Notes: generated by a model from the letters alone, not told the origin. Numbered from the stretch's first letter, positions 43,831-53,204 are shown. The stretch: DNA of 64,000 nucleotides from Sphingobacterium prati (GCF_013167215.1 NZ_JABJWY010000034.1:1-64000), one strand, 5' to 3'. Made by a program: numbers and translations.

Positions 43831-44935
43831 TGAACGTGCCTGCTTTATACATTTTTTCGATGTTGTGAGCTTCTCTTAATTCTTTTGAAGTACTTTTAGA
43901 AAGAGACCTTATACTTTGCTTATCAATCAAAAAATAACAGTCAGGTCGTAATAGGTCGTTAGTTAAAATTGAGGTATTATGCGTTGTCAGAATAAATTGA
44001 ACACCACTTCTCTTTAACTCACGAACAATTAATTCAGAAAGGTCATGATGATAAAACGCATCAAACTCATCAATAAATACAAGAGAAACAGCGCCTTGCT
44101 CTTTTATTCTTTGAAACCAATAATAAAATAGCATAAGAGAGCGAGTACCTTGCGAAGCAATTTTAACGAATGGTATCTCTTTTCCATCGAAGTCAAAACC
44201 TATTGTTTTTCGATCTATTTCATCGATCAATTTGAGCTTGCATTCAATACCAGCTTGATTTAGAAAATTTTCAAAATCAACTAAATTTCCTCGCTCTATA
44301 ATATCGTCCACCACATTAGTTGAAACGGCTGTTGTACCCATATATTCATTTTTAGGCAATGACCTAAAAAATAGCATACCTTCGATAAAATTAAAAAATT
44401 TGTTGAATACGTCGTTTGTTTTGTTCTTGTCAAGCTCTGTGTTATTTTTTACATATTTTATGATTGAAAGTTCGGTATTTGTGATTTCTGATTTAAGCGT
44501 CTCAGCACCTTTAAAATGAAATTTCGCTGTGTTACTAATTGTCCTGTCTATTGTTGCCAACAGCTGTCCACCAATTGAGAAAGTTTCGGATAAAATGGTA
44601 TTGTAATCTAATTTGCGATATGTATAGTTTACCATTGTACCATCGATCAAGAATTCATAACTAAATTCTGCATATTTTTTAACATTATATGCATTTAGGT
44701 ATACTTCATATCCTGCGTCATGTTTTTTCCCATCGGTTAGATGTCCGATGACATCAAATATTGCCAGACCTAAATTAGATTTGCCCACTCCATTATGCCC
44801 ATAAACAAGGGCATTGTTAACAATACCATGTTTAATCGAGTCTTTATTAAATGTATAGCCGTTGGTGTCTGTAAGGTCAAAAGTAACTTCTTTATTAAAA
44901 CTCTTAAAATTGGAGACTGTAAATTTTGCTAGCAT
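43823..44935 (-). CDS. AAA15/RloA-like ATP-binding protein
   Basis: 370 residues from ATG 44935 (MLAKFTVSNFKSF); an ATG at 44956 would add only 7 residues. Walker A is YGHNGVGKSN (residues 46-53), the ABC-like signature is KIASQGTRSLML, Walker B is LVFIDEFDAF, and the switch histidine is LTTHNTSIL. It therefore has the SMC/ABC-like head of AAA15/COG1106 proteins, which act with a nuclease or toxin partner in OLD, RloAB/AbiL and PARIS systems. It has no coiled-coil arms. The region is AT-rich, consistent with transfer. It forms an overlapping operon with the Toprim-like gene. Confidence 0.88.
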   Translation of the reverse strand: MLAKFTVSNFKSFNKEVTFDLTDTNGYTFNKDSIKHGIVNNALVYGHNGVGKSNLGLAIFDVIGHLTDGKKHDAGYEVYLNAYNVKKYAEFSYEFLIDGTMVNYTYRKLDYNTILSETFSIGGQLLATIDRTISNTAKFHFKGAETLKSEITNTELSIIKYVKNNTELDKNKTNDVFNKFFNFIEGMLFFRSLPKNEYMGTTAVSTNVVDDIIERGNLVDFENFLNQAGIECKLKLIDEIDRKTIGFDFDGKEIPFVKIASQGTRSLMLFYYWFQRIKEQGAVSLVFIDEFDAFYHHDLSELIVRELKRSGVQFILTTHNTSILTNDLLRPDCYFLIDKQSIRSLSKSTSKELREAHNIEKMYKAGTFNG

Positions 44936-44953
44936 CGCTGTTTTGATTTTGAA

Positions 44954-44997
44954 CAAAATTACAAATAATATCTAGGTTGCCGTAATTTTTTTACGGC
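44954..44997 (-). promoter_or_regulatory. Candidate promoter and operator of the ATPase operon
   Basis: On the minus strand, TAATTTTG (44961-44954) matches the -7 consensus and is 19 bases from the start codon. A perfect dyad GCCGTAA-TTTTT-TTACGGC at 44979-44997 lies where the -33 region should be, so it may be an operator. It could instead be a weak hairpin behind the upstream GAF gene, whose stop is at 45076; no T-run follows. Confidence 0.5.
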
Positions 44998-45075
44998 AGC
45001 GTCACATACATCGCCATTAGAGGCTCTGCTTCAATGTTTTAGAAATCGGCAAGTGGACGGGGCTGATGATTTCTT

Positions 45076-47406
45076 TTAACCATGATCCCGAAACGTAAAT
45101 CCAACCCGAAGAGCTTTAAGACCGATTAGCCCCTGCAGATCTTCTACCTCAAACTTTTCAATTTCTTCATTTAATAAGCCTTTGTACTGCAGCAGCTTGA
45201 TATACCCCAGATATTCTGTTTCTTCATGAGAATGTGAATAGACAATGGCTAATTTCCCTTTTTGGGTAATACGCTCGGCCGATCCTTTGATCTTCGCTTT
45301 GTCGATGCGCTTTTTCACAATTTCATATCGTACATTGTAGGAGCCGTCGATATCAAACTGCTTTTCGTCCATTTTAAAACGGATGGAAATCGGGTTTCCA
45401 AAAACGAGGATCAGCGATGTGACGTCCAGTTGGTGAGGTAATTTGGGCTGAATCTTTTTAAACTTATTTTCCATTTCACACATGACCTGCATCTGCCATA
45501 GCCGTAGATTTTTGAGATAGTATAGATCAAAATTCTTGTCCGGTGCGATGGAAGCTCCGATATACATATTGTGCTCAATACCATCGGTTTTATAACGCTC
45601 GTAATAATGCGGGAAGTATTCTTGCGCTTCTACCTGTTTTCCGTCAAGAATAGTCACTAATTTCTTATTGATCAGATCGATTGAGTTGTCGTAATCTTGC
45701 CTAGCCTCGTAAAAACCACCTATGGCAGGATTTATCCGATCGAAGTAGGCGTCAATAGTCTTGGCGATCGGACTATTTGTATTGTTTTTCCGAAAATTAT
45801 CCAAGATAGGGTGCACATCCAGATTGAAATGATCTAGAATCACCTGTTCTGTATCCGTGGACAGGGAATGGTCGAGGATCTCCAGGTTTCGCTCCAGGTC
45901 AAACACTTTCTGCTCAAATAGGGGCAATCGATGTTTTTGGTTTATCGCTGTGAAAAGCGCGATCAGATCTGTGGTCTGGTTGACCAAATCTTGTTTAATG
46001 GCTTGATTTCTGGATTCTGAAGAGCCTTGGACGTCAATCTGACCGTAGAGCGGGTAAACGTTTTCAAAAACGATTTCCTGAAGGGTGTAATCTTTTCCAA
46101 AGGCTTTATCGTTGAGGTAATGGATGGCCTCTTCCTGAAAACGCCATTTGACACTCGGATGAATGGATGTGTATTCTTTCTGGATGATGGCTTCAATCTG
46201 GTTTTCTGTTTCAGAAAATGCCTTAAATACCTTGTCTCTTATAAACGGCAAGATAAAGTTGAGTTTATTGGCATTGACAGAATTCAGTTCACGTACCCGG
46301 GACGAGGACATTTCTAATATCCCCAGCACTTTGTCATCCTGTATCAAGGGGGCAAAGATAAAGCTCTTCACATTTTGCTGTTTCAGTTTGTTTACAAAAC
46401 ACGCTTGCTTTGGATCTGAAACTGGCATTTTGTCGATATCGGGAACGACGAGTAGCTCTTCTTCGGTAAGCAGGCTCTCCAAGGTATCATTACATAGCAT
46501 CTCTTCACACTCTGCAATCGTGGAATCGTATAACAGATGGCTGTATAGCTGTTTTTCGACGATTCTGAGATTGAACTCTTCCCTGACTTTTTCAAAGGAG
46601 GTAAGTCCTATGCGCAAATCGTCTATTTTATAGATTGACCTGAAAATAGTTTCAATTTCTGCCAGCTGTATAGCGCTGTCTTCCCGAAGTAAGTTGCTCT
46701 TAAAGCTTGAAACTGCATTTTCAATAGTCGCGTCAAAAAGGGTCATAATGGAAAAACCTTTCAGAATCCAGCTTTGCTCTGGAAATTTGGACTTCCACAA
46801 CGCGATATCTGAAAAATGATCAACCAGCTCAGTAATGTCCTCAGCCGAAAGGGCAATGGCACGATCTGTAGGGATGACATCCATAAAATCGGCGTTGAAC
46901 AGTACCCGGTAGTGATGCGTGATGTTATTCTTATCGGGGATATCCAAAAACAGGGGAGCATCCATGGCATCTACCTTGAATCCATAATATTGGCTCAGAA
47001 TTACACAGCAATTCAGAATATAAAAATAATCAGCAGTGATATCCCGCAAGCTAAACTGATAATGGTCCCCAGCATCGCTTAAAATACGATCTAATCGCGC
47101 TGTATGATTAAATGTATAGGAATGGAAAGGGATTGTAACCGCTTTTATCTCATTTTGTGTCAGCGAACTTGGGAATAAATCAGCTAAAAGGACTTTGATG
47201 ATAGGCTCGTACTGTTTCAGCTCTTCGGTCTTTTCGATCCCATCGATAAGCGCCGGGTATTTTTTAAATTCTTCCAGCAAAGATTTTGCATAGCTAGCCT
47301 GAAAACCAACTTCGGATAAAGCCGTTTCCTCAAACGGTTTTATAATCTTATGAAAGGCGATAAGCGTCTTAAAGGGGCTGGATTCGAATGAAAAGTTAAA
47401 TTGCAT
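45076..47406 (-). CDS. GAF domain-containing protein
   Basis: 776 residues, no signal peptide. A GAF domain is centred on about residues 310-400 (KQQNVKSFIFAPLIQDDKVL, then GILEMSSSRVRELNSVNANK). The rest is helical and not assigned (EESIHYLND-like stretch, then HPSVKWRFQEEAIHYLN). Proteins of this length and layout are common in Sphingobacteriaceae and Cytophagales without a known role. It has no output domain, so it may be a cytoplasmic sensor or scaffold. It is upstream of the ATPase operon on the same strand with a 140-base gap and a separate promoter, so linkage is uncertain. Confidence 0.8.
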   Translation of the reverse strand: MQFNFSFESSPFKTLIAFHKIIKPFEETALSEVGFQASYAKSLLEEFKKYPALIDGIEKTEELKQYEPIIKVLLADLFPSSLTQNEIKAVTIPFHSYTFNHTARLDRILSDAGDHYQFSLRDITADYFYILNCCVILSQYYGFKVDAMDAPLFLDIPDKNNITHHYRVLFNADFMDVIPTDRAIALSAEDITELVDHFSDIALWKSKFPEQSWILKGFSIMTLFDATIENAVSSFKSNLLREDSAIQLAEIETIFRSIYKIDDLRIGLTSFEKVREEFNLRIVEKQLYSHLLYDSTIAECEEMLCNDTLESLLTEEELLVVPDIDKMPVSDPKQACFVNKLKQQNVKSFIFAPLIQDDKVLGILEMSSSRVRELNSVNANKLNFILPFIRDKVFKAFSETENQIEAIIQKEYTSIHPSVKWRFQEEAIHYLNDKAFGKDYTLQEIVFENVYPLYGQIDVQGSSESRNQAIKQDLVNQTTDLIALFTAINQKHRLPLFEQKVFDLERNLEILDHSLSTDTEQVILDHFNLDVHPILDNFRKNNTNSPIAKTIDAYFDRINPAIGGFYEARQDYDNSIDLINKKLVTILDGKQVEAQEYFPHYYERYKTDGIEHNMYIGASIAPDKNFDLYYLKNLRLWQMQVMCEMENKFKKIQPKLPHQLDVTSLILVFGNPISIRFKMDEKQFDIDGSYNVRYEIVKKRIDKAKIKGSAERITQKGKLAIVYSHSHEETEYLGYIKLLQYKGLLNEEIEKFEVEDLQGLIGLKALRVGFTFRDHG

Positions 47407-47558
47407 AGCAGTTGTTCCCGACTAAATTAGATTGTTATTGGAAGTCATACAAAAATAGGAAATAATCAGTTATCGAACCGCTACTTTTTAACAAATCGTT
47501 TGAAGCTTGATTTATATCGTTGTTGTACACGGAATCGGGGTCTTTTATTATATTTGCT

Positions 47559-48060
47559 ATGGCGAACAAAATAGGTCCGCTTCTTGAGAGAGCAACATCT
47601 ATTCACCGAATCCATTTGGGCCTGCCGGACACTGGCTGGCATACCATTGATATCTATTTTAAAGACAAAAGCATATCCACCTCAAAAGTTTGACCTTCTT
47701 TATAGCCGATGCGCAACAAAAATTACGACGGCCAAAGACAGATGGAGTGGATATTGAACACGCAAATCCAATCGGTAGGCCTATCGCGATTTTGTTGTCG
47801 CCTTACACGAGCGTATCAGTAAGCTTGAAGCGCGTTTTCCTGTAGCGTTCACGCATGGCAACCCATGGAAAAAGGTGCTGATTTGGATATTCATGCTGGC
47901 ATTGGTTATCTGGACGCCAATTGTCTGGAAAATGGGTTATTATTGGTGGGGCCTATTCTTCGCTGGTAGTTTCCTCTTGCTTGTGTTGTTTAGCAGGATA
48001 ATAAACTTTAGAACGCATTATTTGCCTGATGAGCTACCACTAAAATATCTGCCTTCCTGA
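47559..48060 (+). pseudogene. Decayed membrane protein gene
   Basis: An ATG at 47559 opens 44 codons (MANKIGPLLERATSIHRIHL, then LGLPDTGWHTIDIYF) ending in a stop at 47691-47693. Further on, a different frame reads FVVALHERISKLEARFPVAF and continues to two membrane helices (LIWIFMLALVIWTPIVWKMG, WWGLFFAGSFLLLVLFS) with a stop at 48060. In-frame stops and frame changes between them show a broken gene for a membrane-anchored protein. Only the last part is open, from about 47790. Confidence 0.55.
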
Positions 48061-48189
48061 ACTTTGGAATTGAAGCTGTAAACTGGCAGCTTTGAAGGAT
48101 TCAATCGAACTATTTCGTACCGCTGGATGTTCTCAAAGTAGCCTGTTGCAAACTTTACAGGAACGATTGACAACTTAACACATGAAATA

Positions 48190-48636
48190 ATGAATGTATT
48201 TAATAAAAATATGTTGGGCGGACTGATCGGTGCAGTTGTGCTCAATGTGATCCACAGTGCTGCAAAAAGATTTGATCCAAAAGCTCCAGAAATTGACCAG
48301 GTAGGTGAGGAGGCGATGCAGAAGTCGGTACGTGCTGCCGGATTTGAACCGCTTAAAGGAAACGCACTCGTTGCAGCTACATTTGGAGCTGATGTGGCTT
48401 CAAATGCAATGTTATATACCATGATCGGCTATGGCGGTGGTAAACACCTCCTCCTCAGAGGAGCACTGCTCGGGACAGCCGTAGGCCTGGCAACATTGAC
48501 AATACCTGAACAGGCCGGGCTTGATGCCAAGCCGATAAAAAAGACGCCACGTACAAAAATAATGACGGTAGCTTGGTATGTCATCGGCGGAATGGCAGCC
48601 GGGCTGGCCATAAAAGCCATGCGAAAGAAAATATAA
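48190..48636 (+). CDS. Hypothetical membrane protein
   Basis: 148 residues. Hydrophobic helices: MLGGLIGAVVLNVIHSA, FGADVASNAMLYTMIGYGG, LRGALLGTAVGLATLTI and VAWYVIGGMAAGLAIKAM, ending in basic RKKI. It probably has three or four membrane segments. No family recognised. A shared hairpin terminator separates it from the convergent cold-shock gene. Confidence 0.75.
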   Translation: MNVFNKNMLGGLIGAVVLNVIHSAAKRFDPKAPEIDQVGEEAMQKSVRAAGFEPLKGNALVAATFGADVASNAMLYTMIGYGGGKHLLLRGALLGTAVGLATLTIPEQAGLDAKPIKKTPRTKIMTVAWYVIGGMAAGLAIKAMRKKI

Positions 48637-48727
48637 ATAGACTCGTTTAGGCATTCCTTTGGCAAAGCTGCATAGGCCTTTGTATGAGCCTATGAATTTG
48701 ACCAGGAGTGAAGGGCCTCTAATAAAA

Positions 48728-48760
48728 AAAGTGTAACAGATCTCTGTTACACTTTCTTAG
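48728..48760. terminator. Bidirectional terminator
   Basis: Perfect 13-base stem AAAGTGTAACAGA / TCTGTTACACTTT with a 2-base loop; an A-run precedes and T residues follow, so it serves both the membrane protein gene and the convergent cold-shock gene. Confidence 0.9.
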
Positions 48761-48801
48761 AAAATGCGCCATGCAAATTCCAGATTGACTATTCTACTTA
48801 A

Positions 48802-48993
48802 TTAAGCGATACGTACGTTCGTGGCATTAATGCCTTTCTTACCGTTCTCCAAATCAAATGTTACGCTATCGTTTTCGCGTACTTCATTGATTAGACCAGT
48901 AACGTGTACGAAAATGTCTTCACCACCATCAGCTGGTGTAATAAAACCGAAACCTTTTGTCTGGTTAAAGAATTTTACTGTTCCTTCTTGCAT
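48802..48993 (-). CDS. Cold shock protein (CspA family)
   Basis: 63 residues from ATG 48993: MQEGTVKFFNQTKGFGFITP with the RNP1-like KGFGFI and RNP2-like DIFVHV motifs. It binds single-stranded RNA and DNA as a chaperone. The frame is open a further 45 codons upstream to 49128, but the cold-shock fold starts exactly at this ATG, so the longer form is rejected. The promoter box at 49157-49164 leaves a leader of about 150-160 bases, typical of cold-regulated csp genes. Confidence 0.95.
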   Translation of the reverse strand: MQEGTVKFFNQTKGFGFITPADGGEDIFVHVTGLINEVRENDSVTFDLENGKKGINATNVRIA

Positions 48994-49156
48994 TGTATTA
49001 TATATTAGTATTAAATTATTCATTTTTAACCCCATTGCAATGATACTATTATCCTTACTCTGGTCAATCGTTTTGTTCGCAAGAAATGATGTTTGGTATT
49101 TAATGGGCTTGGGTTTATGCAAGTTCAAAAAGGTACTTCACCTATTATTTTGACAA

Positions 49157-49164
49157 CAAAATTA
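49157..49164 (-). promoter_or_regulatory. Candidate -7 box of the cold shock gene
   Basis: Read on the minus strand it is TAATTTTG, a full match to TAnnTTTG. It implies a long untranslated leader before the start at 48993. No convincing -33 TTG was found. Confidence 0.5.
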
Positions 49165-49420
49165 GCTACTGAAAATGCGAAAACTGAGTGGAAAAGTAAT
49201 ACTTGACGATTTCAGAAAAGCAAAGGCGAAGCCTGATTATAATACAAGTATAGGTATAATATATTGACATTTAGCATAATTTGTATTTTATTTTTCACAT
49301 AAGTTTATAAACGCCCCCTATATCGCATTAAAGCTCCTTTTTCTGCGCAGATTAATTGCAGCAGAAAAAGGAGCTTTATATTCCTTAGGCTGACTACGTA
49401 CGATCAGCCGCTAAATTCAT
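49165..49420. other. Intergenic region between csp and desaturase genes
   Basis: Together with the csp leader this spans 427 bases from 48994. Apart from the csp promoter region and the hairpin at 49330-49377 I see no feature; the centre is AT-rich. Confidence 0.4.
49330..49377 (-). terminator. Terminator after the desaturase gene
   Basis: A perfect 17-base stem, AAAGCTCCTTTTTCTGC with GCAGAAAAAGGAGCTTT, around a 14-base loop, 44 bases after the desaturase stop. Confidence 0.85.
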
Positions 49421-50482
49421 TTACTTGGACATCGAATGAATGACGCCAATATGGGACCTAAAAGCAGCCCAGAATGTTCTAAATTCATTATACTGCAATT
49501 TATATTCCTCACAGGTCTGTTTCACAATGCGGTTAAGTGCCGGGTAATGGACATGGCTGATCTTAGGAAACAGGTGATGTTCGACCTGAAAGTTAAGCCC
49601 GCCAAGCAACCAGGTCAATACCTTACTCTTGGTGGCGAAATTGGCCGTCGACTGGATCTGATGGATCATCCATTCTTCTTCCACCCGGGAGGCTTCGATG
49701 GTCTTGAACTCTGTTCCCGAAACCACATGCGCCAGCTGGAATACCGTGGCCAGGCTCAGTCCACAGACGACCCCAGCAATTAATAAACCTAGCAGCGTAG
49801 GCAACCAACCGACAAATATAATGGGAACAACAACAAATAATGTAAAATGCAGCAGCTTGCTCACCCAAAATATAACGCGCTCCTTGAGGGGAAAATGAAA
49901 ACGATCAGTATCATTACCCATACGGCCGCGGAAGTATTTCTCGTAATCCTGATAAAAAATCCAGGCCAGATAGGAGATACCATACAACAAGGGGAAGTAA
50001 AAGCGTTGATAGCGGTGGTGTTTCTTTAATTTTTGATCATGGTGTATACGCATAAATTTGACCTCGATATCGTGGTCCTCGCCATCAATATTGGTGTAGG
50101 TATGATGGGCAATATTATGTTTGAGTTTCCAAAAATAGATATTACCGCCCAATAGATTGAGCGAATAGGACAAAACGGTATTCAGCCGTTTATTGCCCGA
50201 AAATGAATTGTGCCCGGCATCGTGCATGATATTGAAGCCGATAGCGGCTAGGTTGGCCCCGAAAATAAGGCACAATACAATGGCGATACTCCAATGGATG
50301 GGGACAAATACCAATAGAACGTATAGAATGATAAAAGTGGTCAATAGAATGGAAGCTTTCAAAAAAATTCGTCGATTGCCGGTTTTCTGCTTTGATGAAT
50401 TATTGAAATAATGATTGATTTTTTGCTTCAATGTTTTGGAGAACAATGTATTTACATTGTCGAATTTAATAGACTGGGACAT
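49421..50482 (-). CDS. Membrane fatty acid desaturase (acyl-CoA/lipid type)
   Basis: 353 residues from ATG 50482 (MSQSIKFDNVNTLFSKT). The frame is open to 50728, but the added 82 residues are unlike the family and I reject them. Three histidine boxes: HDAGHNSF, HNIAHHTYTN and QVEHHLFPKISHVHY, which bind the di-iron centre. Several hydrophobic helices lie between them. The front-end-like QVEHH box without an N-terminal cytochrome b5 domain is typical of bacterial linoleoyl-CoA-type desaturases. It acts in the inner membrane and adjusts membrane fluidity; it sits beside a cold-shock gene. Confidence 0.93.
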   Translation of the reverse strand: MSQSIKFDNVNTLFSKTLKQKINHYFNNSSKQKTGNRRIFLKASILLTTFIILYVLLVFVPIHWSIAIVLCLIFGANLAAIGFNIMHDAGHNSFSGNKRLNTVLSYSLNLLGGNIYFWKLKHNIAHHTYTNIDGEDHDIEVKFMRIHHDQKLKKHHRYQRFYFPLLYGISYLAWIFYQDYEKYFRGRMGNDTDRFHFPLKERVIFWVSKLLHFTLFVVVPIIFVGWLPTLLGLLIAGVVCGLSLATVFQLAHVVSGTEFKTIEASRVEEEWMIHQIQSTANFATKSKVLTWLLGGLNFQVEHHLFPKISHVHYPALNRIVKQTCEEYKLQYNEFRTFWAAFRSHIGVIHSMSK

Positions 50483-51089
50483 GTGAATTTTTGCGGAAGA
50501 GATAGTTCTTGTATTTATTTTCCAACCTCTAGTGATTGGTTGATGTGAATTTACAAAATATAATTGATTATCTATACTTAATAATGTTAAATGATTGTTA
50601 AAGGTATGATTTACCATCTTTCCAATTGTTATGACAATCGCCATATGTCCCGACCATCGCCCCGGTACGGGCTCCACTTCAACAATGGAAAACTGCACCA
50701 ACACTGGATTCAGCGAAGATTCAGACATAGCTTTACAAAGTAGGCTAACAAAATCCTTGATACCGTCAAGGGAAATATTCTGTAACCTGTATTAATTTTT
50801 TTTTGTACAGATAAAACATTTCAGTACTGTACTTGTTATTTATGTTGAATTGCGATTTAGCTAACTATCGTTTGGGTGGTCTCGAAAAAACACAATTCCC
50901 AGTCGTCATTTTATTTTTTGTAGATATTTTATTCGGTGTTAGGTGGCTATCGAACGTCAATATAGGGCTTATGTAATGCTCAGAAATACGCATGTGCTAC
51001 GATGTTATCACTGGTTATTTATCAATACTTGTTTGATAAAACAAGCGGTAGGAGCATGTATGAAATTGTACAACATAGAATATTTGAAT
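50483..51089. other. Long divergent intergenic region
   Basis: 607 bases between desaturase and catalase starts. Open frames exist on both strands (to 50728 minus, from 50943 plus) but both are upstream extensions without family resemblance. The stretch should hold both promoters and any peroxide- or cold-responsive sites. I recognise none with confidence. Confidence 0.4.
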
Positions 51090-53204
51090 ATGAAAAAGGA
51101 AAAAAATGTAAAAACGATCGAAATTGATCAGCGATCAGTTGACAATCACCAAAAAGTGATGACGACCAATGATGGTGTGCCCATGTATGATAATAACAAT
51201 ACCCTGAAAGCGGGAGAGCGAGGACCATCATTACAGCAAGATCATATTTATTTTGACAAGCTGATGCATTTTGACCGTGAGCGTATTCCTGAGCGGGTGG
51301 TGCATGCCCGGGGCTCTGGTGCGCATGGGATTTTTGAAGCTACGGCAGACCTCTCCCAATATACGACTGCTGCATTCTTAAAGAAAGGCACAGTGACACC
51401 GTTGTTTACACGGTTTTCGACGGTAGCAGGATTTAAGGGATCTACCGATCTGGCAAGGGATGTAAGAGGTTTTTCGGTAAAATTCTACACCGAAGCGGGA
51501 AATTATGATCTTGTCGGAAATAATATTCCTGTTTTTTTTATTCAGGATGCAATGAATTTTCCCGATCTGGTGCATGCCGTCAAACCGGAGCCTAACAATG
51601 AAATGCCACAGGCGGCATCTGCGCACGATACTTTCTGGGATTTTATTTCGCTGATGCCCGAATCGGCTCATATGATCATGTGGACGATGTCTGACCGGGC
51701 AATACCCAGAAGTTTGCGGATGATGGAGGGCTTTGGTGTGCATACCTTTAAATTTGTCAATGCGCAGGGAAAGGGGACATTCGTTAAATTTCACTGGAAA
51801 CCACGATTGGGTGTTCATTCGGTCGCCTGGAATGAAGCGCAGAAAATCTCTGGATTTGATGCCGATTTTCATAGACGTGACCTGTGGGAGGCCATTGAAA
51901 AAGGTGATTTCCCACAATGGGATTTGGGTGTACAACTTATTCCGGAGGAAGACGAACTGAAATATTCCTTCGATATCCTTGATGCTACCAAAATTATTCC
52001 GGAGGAATTGATCCCGGTACAGATTGTCGGAACAATGACGCTAAACCGTAATCCGGAGAATTTCTTTGCCGAAACCGAACAGATTGCCTTCGATCCGGGC
52101 AGACTGGTACCGGGCATCGATGTTACGGATGACCCGCTACTGCAGGGGAGAATCTTCTCCTATATGGATACGCAAAATTACCGTCTTGGGGGCCCTAATT
52201 TTCATGAGCTGCCCATCAATCGCCCGGTAAACGGAAAACATAACAATCAAAAGGACGGTTTTGCGCGAATGGATATACCCACAGGTGCGGTTAGTTATTT
52301 TCCCAATAGCAAAGCTGAAGGCTGCCCGTATCACGCTATGCTCAACGGGGAGGTTGGATTTGAATCGCACAAACAACCGCTCAACGGCACTAAAGTAAGG
52401 GCCCGATCGGAGTCCTTTGCCGATCACTTTAGTCAGGCAAGGTTATTTTTCACCTCACAGAGTCCTGAGGAACAGGATCATATTGTCAATGCCCTGAGTT
52501 TTGAGCTTTCTAAAGTAAATGATGTAAACATACGTAAAAGACAACTTGCAATTTTAAATCAGATCGATAAAGATCTTGCGAAGAAAGTGGGCGCAAATCT
52601 GGGTCTGGAGCCCGAAAAGGAGCTCGATCCCTTAACGCTTAAATTTGCCCGTCAAAACCACCCTAAGTATCCGATCAAACCCAAAAAACCGGAAGTTGAC
52701 CAGTCGCCAGCACTGAGCATGAAGGTGAAAGCCGATGAGGGTACCATCAAAACCCGGAAAGTTGCCTTTTTGATCGATAATGGGGCAAGTAAAGCCTCAA
52801 TAGATAAAATGAAGGCTGCTCTTGAATCTGAAGGATCTCAGGCGGTATTGATCGCAGCTCAGGTGGGCAAGATCCGCTTTAAAGAGGGGTCGGAGCAAGA
52901 AATCCAGCATTCGTACCTCACAGAAGCTTCTGTCTGCTATGATGCTTTTTATACCCCAGGCGGTGATTCAGTAATGACGCTCGCCACTAATCCGGACTAC
53001 CTGCAATTTATCAATGAGGGCTACCGTCACTGTAAAGCCTTGGCTTTTGCTAACGACGCAGAGCAATTGGCAGCAAGGTCGTTTATTGAAAAGGATAAGG
53101 GGGTGATCTTCGAAAGCAAAGATAATCTGACTCAGGATTTTATCAATGTAATGAAAGGGCACCGCGTCTGGGAGAGAGAAAAATCTAGAAAAGTGCCTTC
53201 ATAG
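51090..53204 (+). CDS. katE: Large-subunit catalase (HPII/KatE type)
   Basis: 704 residues from ATG 51090 (MKKEKNVKTIEIDQ); the frame extends to 50943 without resemblance to catalases. Distal haem histidine in RVVHARGSGAHGIFEA, asparagine in GNNIPVFFIQDAMNFPD, and proximal tyrosine in RIFSYMDTQNYRLGG. The C-terminal 150 residues form the DJ-1/PfpI-like domain of large catalases (KVAFLIDNGASKASIDKM). It decomposes hydrogen peroxide in the cytoplasm. A hairpin at 53227-53264 ends the transcript. Confidence 0.94.
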   Translation: MKKEKNVKTIEIDQRSVDNHQKVMTTNDGVPMYDNNNTLKAGERGPSLQQDHIYFDKLMHFDRERIPERVVHARGSGAHGIFEATADLSQYTTAAFLKKGTVTPLFTRFSTVAGFKGSTDLARDVRGFSVKFYTEAGNYDLVGNNIPVFFIQDAMNFPDLVHAVKPEPNNEMPQAASAHDTFWDFISLMPESAHMIMWTMSDRAIPRSLRMMEGFGVHTFKFVNAQGKGTFVKFHWKPRLGVHSVAWNEAQKISGFDADFHRRDLWEAIEKGDFPQWDLGVQLIPEEDELKYSFDILDATKIIPEELIPVQIVGTMTLNRNPENFFAETEQIAFDPGRLVPGIDVTDDPLLQGRIFSYMDTQNYRLGGPNFHELPINRPVNGKHNNQKDGFARMDIPTGAVSYFPNSKAEGCPYHAMLNGEVGFESHKQPLNGTKVRARSESFADHFSQARLFFTSQSPEEQDHIVNALSFELSKVNDVNIRKRQLAILNQIDKDLAKKVGANLGLEPEKELDPLTLKFARQNHPKYPIKPKKPEVDQSPALSMKVKADEGTIKTRKVAFLIDNGASKASIDKMKAALESEGSQAVLIAAQVGKIRFKEGSEQEIQHSYLTEASVCYDAFYTPGGDSVMTLATNPDYLQFINEGYRHCKALAFANDAEQLAARSFIEKDKGVIFESKDNLTQDFINVMKGHRVWEREKSRKVPS

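Noticed and set aside
43105..44935. Assignment as a complete RloAB/AbiL or PARIS system
   Set aside because: The small protein has an EGEKTE motif like RloB but differs in length and context, so a firm system name cannot be given from sequence reading alone.
49129..49420. Possible small gene between csp and desaturase
   Set aside because: The only open frames are short, lie antisense to the csp leader, and show no conserved pattern.
50483..50728. N-terminal extension of the desaturase frame
   Set aside because: The 82 added residues lack resemblance to desaturases, and the ATG at 50482 gives a normal start.
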